Source: UBA11524 sp045132495
GTDB taxonomy: Bacteria; Bacillota; Clostridia; Christensenellales; Aristaeellaceae
Assembly: GCA_045132495.1 (NCBI GenBank)
Contig: JBGUSK010000069.1
Coordinates: 1 to 64,000 of the forward strand
Reading direction: 5' to 3'
Length of the DNA stretch: 64,000 nucleotides
Made by a program: the position numbers and the translations under genes. Shown here piece by piece: positions 59,304-64,000 of the stretch. The notes beneath the pieces are model-generated. The model was not told the DNA's origin. It did not search any database and saw only the letters and a program-made list of their open reading frames with translations. The number at the start of each line of letters is the position of its first letter. Within the stretch, counting starts at the first letter, position 1.

Positions 59304-60515
59304 ATGGAAGTCGCATTCCAGCCAACCCGCCGCAAACGCGGCAACAATGAAGGATGCATCCGCAAGCGCCGGGATGGTCGCTGGGAAGCTCAATATAGCG
59401 TCAAACGCCAGTCGGACGGAAAAACAGTCCGTCGTTCACTCTACGGTAAATCCCGCCAGGAAGTACAGGATAAGCTGCAGGAAGTGCTCGTCTCCATTCA
59501 CCAAGACGAGTACATCGAGCCATCACGGATCACCGTAGGGCAATGGCTCTATCAGTGGCTACGAGTGTACTGCCTATCTTTGAAGAAAAACTCCACCTGC
59601 ACCGGCTATGAAGATGAAATCAAGCTGCACATTGTCCCTTACCTTGGTTCCATTCGCCTGCAGGATCTGAAACCGCAGCAGGTGCAACTGGCAGTCAACG
59701 CCTTGGTGCAGCAGGGCAAAGCACCTGCCACTGTCCGTAAAGCTCACGCCATCCTTCACGCTGCATTGGGACGTACTGTGATTGACCAGATGATCAAGCA
59801 CAACCCCAGCGAGTACACCGTTTTACCGAAAATGGAACGTCGCGACATCCGTTACCTGACGCAGACGGAGCAGAAGCGCTTTATCCAGCACCTGCCGGAT
59901 TGCTCTGTCGGGCGAGCGTTGGACTTCATTCTTGGCACCGGCATCCGCGCAGGTGAGTTGTCTGGTCTGCGTTGGTCTGATGTGCAGGATGATCGTTTCA
60001 CGGTGCGACAGACTGTGCGGCGAAATCGTGATTTCGCTGACGACGCACCCACACGTACCCATCTTGAGTTTGGTACACCAAAGTCAAACGCAGGTCATCG
60101 AACGATTCCGCTCACCACAAAGATGCAGGAGCTGATCCAGGAACACCGGAGGCTGCAGGCTGCGACACGTCTGGCAACGGGTGAAGAATGGAATGATCAT
60201 GACCTGGTGTTTTGCACCGAGATCGGCACGCCTTATGAACTCAGGAATCTGAACAGGGTTCTTCATCGCACCCTTAAGAAGGCAAACCTACATACCATGG
60301 GCGTGCACTCGCTCCGACATTCATTCGCTACCAGAGCAGTCGAAGCCGGCATGGATATCCGAACGCTTTCAGAGATATTGGGGCATACACAGGTTTCGCT
60401 GACAATGCAGCTTTACGTTCATTCCAACATGGAAACCAAGAAAAAGGAAATGGTAGAAAACATCAAGCCGTTATTTCACTTGCAGAGCATTCGGGGTAGC
60501 ACCACCCTGCAGTAG
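59304..60515 (+). CDS. int: Tyrosine recombinase (integrase)
   Basis: 403 aa (GGAGG before the ATG). An N-terminal arm-binding segment (GCIRKRRDGRWEAQYSVKR), a SAM-like core-binding domain (about 75-170), and a catalytic domain with R in GTGIRAGELSGLRW, K on the following strand, HSLRHSFATRA and GHTQVSLTMQLYVH (nucleophile Tyr). Resembles Tn916/phage integrases that use tRNA sites. Its gene end overlaps the convergent replication gene by 45 bp. It is the probable enzyme for the 53-bp tRNA-Ala att sites. Confidence 0.95.
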   Translation: MEVAFQPTRRKRGNNEGCIRKRRDGRWEAQYSVKRQSDGKTVRRSLYGKSRQEVQDKLQEVLVSIHQDEYIEPSRITVGQWLYQWLRVYCLSLKKNSTCTGYEDEIKLHIVPYLGSIRLQDLKPQQVQLAVNALVQQGKAPATVRKAHAILHAALGRTVIDQMIKHNPSEYTVLPKMERRDIRYLTQTEQKRFIQHLPDCSVGRALDFILGTGIRAGELSGLRWSDVQDDRFTVRQTVRRNRDFADDAPTRTHLEFGTPKSNAGHRTIPLTTKMQELIQEHRRLQAATRLATGEEWNDHDLVFCTEIGTPYELRNLNRVLHRTLKKANLHTMGVHSLRHSFATRAVEAGMDIRTLSEILGHTQVSLTMQLYVHSNMETKKKEMVENIKPLFHLQSIRGSTTLQ

Positions 60516-60965
60516 AAAGCTCGGCCTCCCCGTGCCAATCCCCTCAAACGCCGGATTCACCAGCAGACTGTCCAGCGTCAGTGCACCATTATCCTCGTTG
60601 CGCAGATGCTTGGTGGCCTCAGCAATATACTTCCGTTTGGCTTCCCTGCGGTCATGCTCACGCTGCTGCTCCGGTGTAAACTGCATTCCGTTCGCCAGCA
60701 TCATGTCGTAAGCTGAATCTGGTGTCGCAGCGTCATAATGGATCTCCCGGCATTTCTCGCGTATCTCTGCCACCGTGGGCATCCATTTCGACTGCGATAC
60801 TAACTGCATCACCGCCAGCATTACGACATCCGCTGGCAAGTCCTGCAGCGTCACCGCCCAGGTACCCAGCAGCATATACCGCTCGTCCGGACTCATAGCC
60901 TTGAAAGCATAGCTGTAATTGGCCTTCATGATGGCCAGCAATTGATTCACATCCTGGATCGTCAT
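60471..60965 (-). CDS. Replisome-loader/helicase-inhibitor-like protein (G39P type)
   Basis: 164 aa. The N-terminal helices VNQLLAIMKANYSYAFKAMS, ADVVMLAVMQLVSQSKWMPTVAEIREK are as in phage G39P-like loaders/inhibitors of the DnaB-type helicase; the tail is charged and variable. Its start overlaps the end of the upstream replication gene (ATGA). Its 3' end overlaps the integrase end. Confidence 0.7.
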   Translation of the reverse strand: MTIQDVNQLLAIMKANYSYAFKAMSPDERYMLLGTWAVTLQDLPADVVMLAVMQLVSQSKWMPTVAEIREKCREIHYDAATPDSAYDMMLANGMQFTPEQQREHDRREAKRKYIAEATKHLRNEDNGALTLDSLLVNPAFEGIGTGRPSFLLQGGATPNALQVK

Positions 60966-61576
60966 GCGTTACCCTCCTCCCAGGGAAGCGGCACGAAACC
61001 GCTGCATACAGGGGCTGCGTTCAGATCGACAAAGCCCCTGCTTTGGCTTACGCCTGCCCCTGCCTGCATTCGAGTATGATTTATATTATTTACTTTAGGA
61101 TATGGGGACATTGTTGGGTGCATTTTTGTACCTAACCTGGCCTCCTGTTCCGTATATCCGGGTGCATCATTGGGCACAGGGTTAGGTACATGATTGGGTG
61201 CATTGCTGGATGCACTGTTGGGGACACTGTTGGGTACATTTTTGCACCCAACGGTGAGGTAGTTGAGCTTGTAGGCCGGGTTGCGCTTGTTCTTCACGCC
61301 TGGCTGGAAGTCGAGGACGCCGCGCTGCTTGAGCGTATTGCGCAGCATCTCAATAGCCCGCTTATCAAGGCAGCAGTACAAATTCAGCTCGCCATTCGAT
61401 ACCTGGATGAAGCCATCCGGCCATTCGTACTCCGATGTCTGCTCGTTATACACCGCGCGGTCGTTGGCGATGTAGAACAGAGCGATCCAGAGCATACGCT
61501 CGCGCAGGGACAGGCTGTAATCACGGGCATATCGCATGATGGAGTTGAATTCGCTGACGAAGTTTACCTTGCTCAT
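60962..61576 (-). CDS. Replication initiator-like protein (phage replisome organiser type)
   Basis: 204 aa (GGAG-type site before the ATG at 61576). The N-terminal 110 residues (DYSLSLRERMLWIALFYIAN, YCCLDKRAIEMLRNTLKQRGVL) are a winged-helix domain like phage replisome organisers. Residues about 113-140 are a 4-residue repeat (xVPN), encoded by 12-bp DNA repeats that look like iterons at 61158-61241. The C-terminus is disordered-looking. With the loader gene it forms the element's replication module. Confidence 0.75.
   Translation of the reverse strand: MSKVNFVSEFNSIMRYARDYSLSLRERMLWIALFYIANDRAVYNEQTSEYEWPDGFIQVSNGELNLYCCLDKRAIEMLRNTLKQRGVLDFQPGVKNKRNPAYKLNYLTVGCKNVPNSVPNSASSNAPNHVPNPVPNDAPGYTEQEARLGTKMHPTMSPYPKVNNINHTRMQAGAGVSQSRGFVDLNAAPVCSGFVPLPWEEGNA
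61114..61241. repeat. Iteron-like 12-bp tandem repeats, candidate replication origin
   Basis: Seven consecutive 12-mers (61158-61241) of the form TTGGGTRCATNN, for example TTAGGTACATGA, TTGGGTGCATTG and TTGGGTACATTT, plus one at 61114-61125. They lie inside the initiator gene, as in many Gram-positive phage and plasmid origins. Confidence 0.6.
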
Positions 61577-61632
61577 GGGGGACTCCTTTCAAAATTCTTC
61601 TCGTCAAAATGACGAAATTTGATTTTGGCAAC

Positions 61633-61661
61633 AAAAAACTTCTGACCGAGTCGGTCAGAAG
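61633..61661 (-). terminator. Hairpin terminator upstream of the replication genes
   Basis: On the minus strand CTTCTGACC / GGTCAGAAG (11 bp with the inner GA/TC) is followed by TTTTTT. It lies between the tRNA-Ala gene and the initiator start, so it can insulate the replication genes from tRNA read-through or act as an attenuator. Confidence 0.75.
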
Positions 61662-61823
61662 CCGAAAATCCCCATTTTCAAGCTGAAAACAGGGCTGATT
61701 TCGGGGTATTAGCAATTTCGTTGGTTTCATAACCAAATGGCAATTTCTGATTAGTTTTGGTCAATAATCGAGAAGGAAACGATACATTCGCATCCCAAGT
61801 TTTTGAGTACTCTGGGAAAAGGA

Positions 61824-61860
61824 AAAGAGCTCTCTAACCCTTGTTAGAAAGCTCTTTTTT
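61824..61860. terminator. Terminator after tRNA-Ala, supplied by the element
   Basis: Stem AAAGAGCTCTCTAAC / GTTAGAAAGCTCTTT, with T-tracts on both strands (TTTTCCTTTT on the minus strand). It replaces the displaced chromosomal terminator at 51024-51065. Confidence 0.85.
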
Positions 61861-61864
61861 GGAG

Positions 61865-61937
61865 TGGAGCATACCGGATTCGAACCGGTGACCTCTACAA
61901 TGCGAATGTAGCGCGCTACCAACTGTGCTAATGCCCC
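61865..61937 (-). tRNA. tRNA-Ala (anticodon CGC)
   Basis: Acceptor GGGGCAT / ATGCTCC with one G-T pair, anticodon stem CTACA / TGTAG with loop TTCGCAT giving CGC, T-arm ACCGG-TTCGAAT-CCGGT, discriminator A; CCA not encoded. Promoter TTGCAT-17-TATAAT at 61970-61998 (minus strand). Its 3' 53 bp are the right-hand repeat of the element. Confidence 0.93.
61866..61918. repeat. Right end of the element (attR) inside tRNA-Ala
   Basis: 53 bp identical to 51067-51119. It covers the anticodon loop to the 3' end of the tRNA. Confidence 0.92.
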
Positions 61938-61969
61938 GTATCCAATGTGCTCAATCGAGCACGCAAAAC

Positions 61970-61998
61970 ATTATAGCACATCAGTGCTGGAGATGCAA
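61970..61998 (-). promoter_or_regulatory. Promoter of tRNA-Ala
   Basis: On the minus strand TTGCAT (61993-61998), 17-bp spacer and TATAAT (61970-61975). It lies on the chromosomal side, which supports the direction of integration. Confidence 0.8.
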
Positions 61999-62088
61999 GC
62001 CTTTTTTTGTTTTTTTCTGCAAAAAGCAAAATTCTCTTCTCGATTGGACAGTCATCATTTTCACATCATACCGGATCTAAATCCCCTC

Positions 62089-62117
62089 TTGACCTTCCGC
62101 AGGCAATGCGGTACAAT
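62089..62117 (+). promoter_or_regulatory. Promoter of galM
   Basis: TTGACC at 62089-62094, 17-bp spacer and TACAAT at 62112-62117, 35 bp before the ATG. Confidence 0.8.
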
Positions 62118-62151
62118 ATGTTCAGCGAAATCGTTTTAAGGGAGGCTCATT

Positions 62152-63234
62152 ATGGCTATTATCTCCAAGCCTTATGGCATGACCAAGAAGGGTGAACAAG
62201 TCACAATGTTCACCATGACCAACAAAGGTGGCGCGTCTGTCAGCGTGATCGAACTGGGTGCGATCATCACCAGCATCATCATTCCCGATAAGAACGGCAA
62301 TCTGGCGGATGTTACCCTGGGTTTTGATGCGCTGGAGCGCTACGAGGGCGATCACGCCTTCATGGGCGACATCGTGGGCCGCTACGGCAACCGCATCGCC
62401 AAGGCGAAGTTCACCCTGGATGGTGTGGATTACAACCTCGCTGTCAACGACAACCAGAACCACCTCCATGGCGGCAAGGAGGGCTTCAACACAAAGATGT
62501 GGAAGCTGGTCTGCACCGAAGAGGGCGAAGGCATCGACAGCGTGAAGCTCCACTACCTCTCCCCTGACATGGAAGAGAACTACCCCGGCAATCTGGACAT
62601 GTATGTCACCTATTCCTGGGATGATGACTGCAACCTGTCCATCCGCTATGAAGCCACCACCGACAAGGCCACCCACTGCAATCTGACCAACCATACCTAC
62701 TTCAACCTGGCCGGTCACGACCACGGTACCGTGCTGGATCATGTGGTGTTCATCGACGCGGATGTGGTCACCGCCGTGGACAAGGAGCTCATCCCCACCG
62801 GCGGCTATATGCCCGTGGTCGGTACACCCCTTGACCTGCGCGAGGGCATGCTCCTGGCGGACGGTATCGAAGCGAAGGATACCTGTCAGCCCATGGTCTG
62901 GGCGGGCGGCTATGACCATAACTTCGTCCTGCGCAAGGGCAGCGCAATGGCCCTGGCCGCCTTCGTGTACCATGAGGAATCCGGCCGCTCGATGGAGGTC
63001 ATCACCGACCAGCCCGGCGTGCAGCTCTACACCGCCTGCACCACGGATTACGCTGGCGGCCGCAACGGCGCTCACTACGGCAACTTCTCCGGACTGTGCC
63101 TGGAGACCCAGCACTTCCCGGATTCTCCTAACCATGCCAACTTCCCCACCACCGTGCTCCGCCCCGGCGAAAAGTACGACACCACAACCATTTATGCCTT
63201 CCGTGTGGAAGAGGATGACGTGGACGAAGAGTAA
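62152..63234 (+). CDS. galM: Aldose 1-epimerase (galactose mutarotase)
   Basis: 360 aa. GRYGNRIAKAKFTLDG, NDNQNHLHGGKEGFN, LTNHTYFNLAGH (catalytic His) and GLCLETQHFPDSPNHANFP (catalytic Glu) are the GalM blocks. The enzyme interconverts alpha and beta anomers of galactose and other aldoses; it would serve the galactose released by the GH35 enzyme. No signal peptide. It is the first chromosomal gene to the right of the tRNA-Ala gene and is a single-gene unit. Confidence 0.95.
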   Translation: MAIISKPYGMTKKGEQVTMFTMTNKGGASVSVIELGAIITSIIIPDKNGNLADVTLGFDALERYEGDHAFMGDIVGRYGNRIAKAKFTLDGVDYNLAVNDNQNHLHGGKEGFNTKMWKLVCTEEGEGIDSVKLHYLSPDMEENYPGNLDMYVTYSWDDDCNLSIRYEATTDKATHCNLTNHTYFNLAGHDHGTVLDHVVFIDADVVTAVDKELIPTGGYMPVVGTPLDLREGMLLADGIEAKDTCQPMVWAGGYDHNFVLRKGSAMALAAFVYHEESGRSMEVITDQPGVQLYTACTTDYAGGRNGAHYGNFSGLCLETQHFPDSPNHANFPTTVLRPGEKYDTTTIYAFRVEEDDVDEE

Positions 63235-63276
63235 GTCTGCGTTACTCCCTTCGGAGCGTTTTTCCCACACACATAT

Positions 63277-63315
63277 GGCGGCCTGCTGAAACCAACTCAG
63301 CAGGCCGCCTTTTTT
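63277..63315 (+). terminator. Intrinsic terminator of galM
   Basis: A 13-bp stem GGCGGCCTGCTGA / TCAGCAGGCCGCC followed by TTTTTT. Confidence 0.93.
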
Positions 63316-63371
63316 ACTTATCTGCATTCGCCGCAGGGGCGCGTTTGAAGCTCGCGTTCCCTGTCCAACCC

Positions 63372-64000
63372 TCACTGCCTTTCGTCCGCACCCTCCTGCT
63401 GGTTACGGCGGATGAGCGCTTCGTCCTGCTGAATCCATTGCTCATACCCCTCGCAGAGCAACTCGCGATACACGCCGCCCAGCCCGTAGATACCACGGGC
63501 AATCAGCCCCGCAAAGGTCATTGCGCCAAGGGGCTGGAGATGTGTGCCGTCCTTCAAGCCGTTGGGATAGTTGGGATATACCCCCGCAGGCAGGTTCATG
63601 TAGAAGTCGGTGCGGGCTTTTTCGCCCAACGTGTCCACCAGCTCTTCGCTCATGCGGGTCAGATCAACCAGTGCAACACCCAGCCGTTCCGCCGTGCGGC
63701 GGTAGCTGGCGGCCCACGCGTCGTGGCGGTACTTGGCGGCGGGATTGTTGCGATCCCAACGGGTCAGGGGCGTGATAAAGACCGGAATGGCCTCCTTGCC
63801 CCGTGCGGTGTTCACGAATTTCTCCAGATTGGCCGGGAAATCCACCTCCGGATCAGCGTAGCGGGTGGGGTCTTCCGGCTTTTCGTCGTTGTGACCGAAT
63901 TGGATGAACAGGAAATCCCCTGCCCCAATGCGCGCATCAATTACCGCCAGACGGCCCTCATCCATGAAGGACTTGGTGGAACGTCCATTCTCGGCGTGGT
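63372..64000 (-). CDS. Second rhamnogalacturonan acetylesterase-like SGNH hydrolase (3' part)
   Basis: The gene reads in from the right edge; its 5' end with the GDS block is outside the window. Visible blocks are GRSTKSF near the edge, FGHNDEKPEDPTRYA and DGTHLQPLGAMTFAGL with the catalytic Asp and His of CE12 esterases. The first ATG inside the window is internal, because the reading frame is open to base 64000. It resembles the esterase at 28441 in family but not closely in sequence, so the organism has at least two CE12 enzymes. Confidence 0.85.
   Translation of the reverse strand, partial: HAENGRSTKSFMDEGRLAVIDARIGAGDFLFIQFGHNDEKPEDPTRYADPEVDFPANLEKFVNTARGKEAIPVFITPLTRWDRNNPAAKYRHDAWAASYRRTAERLGVALVDLTRMSEELVDTLGEKARTDFYMNLPAGVYPNYPNGLKDGTHLQPLGAMTFAGLIARGIYGLGGVYRELLCEGYEQWIQQDEALIRRNQQEGADERQ

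Larger units (their letters stand above)
51067..61918. mobile_element. tRNA-Ala-integrated mobile element of about 10.8 kb
   Basis: Bounded by 53-bp direct repeats 51067-51119 and 61866-61918. Gene order: serine recombinase and a small partner (minus), gene-poor AT-rich region, HTH (minus), HTH (plus), HipB-like HTH, AlbA_2-type ATPase, AbiE pair, tyrosine integrase (plus), two replication genes (minus). The chromosomal flanks are housekeeping genes. The intact tRNA promoter and 5' part lie to the right of the repeat, so the element supplied the 3' part. No conjugation gene is visible, so it would need a helper or be mobilised by integration and excision only. Confidence 0.85.

Overview
The window looks like a chromosome of a GC-rich, Gram-positive-type anaerobe of the class Clostridia (Bacillota), probably a gut or rumen fibre degrader. 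The reasons are consensus sigma-A promoters with 17-18 bp spacers, strong GGAGG ribosome binding sites, many stem-loop plus T-tract terminators, a clostridial 4-hydroxybutyrate dehydrogenase homologue, LplB/YtcP-type sugar transporters and many secreted or cytoplasmic carbohydrate-active enzymes. The genus cannot be fixed from this sequence. No rRNA and no CRISPR array is present.

Layout. 1-1.2 kb: start of an Rrf2 regulator and a TtcA-type tRNA thiolase. 1.4-3.4 kb: a secreted GH10 xylanase. 3.5-4.0 kb: five tRNA genes (Val, Asp, Phe, Gly, Cys). 4.1-7.3 kb: a DMT transporter with a possible leader peptide, then an MscS channel, an acetyltransferase and a P-loop ATPase. 7.4-12.6 kb: a carbohydrate cluster (heparinase II/III-type lyase, GH43, frameshifted flavodoxin, GH35). 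12.7-18.4 kb: an AT-rich foreign acetyltransferase, CapA-like and NAGPA-like exported proteins, an alpha/alpha-toroid protein and a FucO-type dehydrogenase. 18.6-22.2 kb: small membrane protein, MATE pump, DegV, PAP2.

22.2-30.2 kb is a pectin/rhamnogalacturonan utilisation locus: oligogalacturonate lyase, a CE4-type deacetylase, a two-permease ABC importer with its binding protein, a CE12 acetylesterase and a GH105 unsaturated rhamnogalacturonyl hydrolase. Importer and intracellular enzymes would take up pectin fragments, deacetylate them and cut off the unsaturated uronyl end. 30.4-32.0 kb: sigma factor (frameshifted) plus membrane-anchored DUF4179-type protein. 32-51 kb is mostly housekeeping: two five-gene minus-strand operons (rRNA modification, PatB and Nudix; 4-hydroxybutyrate dehydrogenase, a pyrophosphatase-GNAT fusion, TauE, thioesterase and a GpsA fused to a TagD-like domain), lysA, a methyltransferase behind an attenuator-like leader, rluA-type, asnS, a uridine-kinase-like protein and small regulators.

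51.07-61.92 kb is an integrated mobile element of about 10.8 kb. It is bounded by 53-bp direct repeats that are the 3' part of a tRNA-Ala gene. The complete tRNA stands at the right end and the displaced 3' fragment, with its original terminator, at the left end. It carries a large serine recombinase, a tyrosine integrase, a two-gene replication module with 12-bp iteron-like repeats, three HTH regulators, a Schlafen/AlbA_2-type ATP-binding protein, an AbiE-type toxin-antitoxin pair and a gene-poor AT-rich stretch with five diverged repeat units. 62-64 kb returns to the chromosome with galM and a second CE12 esterase that runs off the edge.

The most unusual observations are the GpsA/TagD-like fusion, two structured leaders with short peptides (43.6-43.9 and 50.55-50.65 kb), two divergent promoters sharing one palindromic -35 box, the iterons and AT-rich repeats of the element, and a binding protein without a lipobox.
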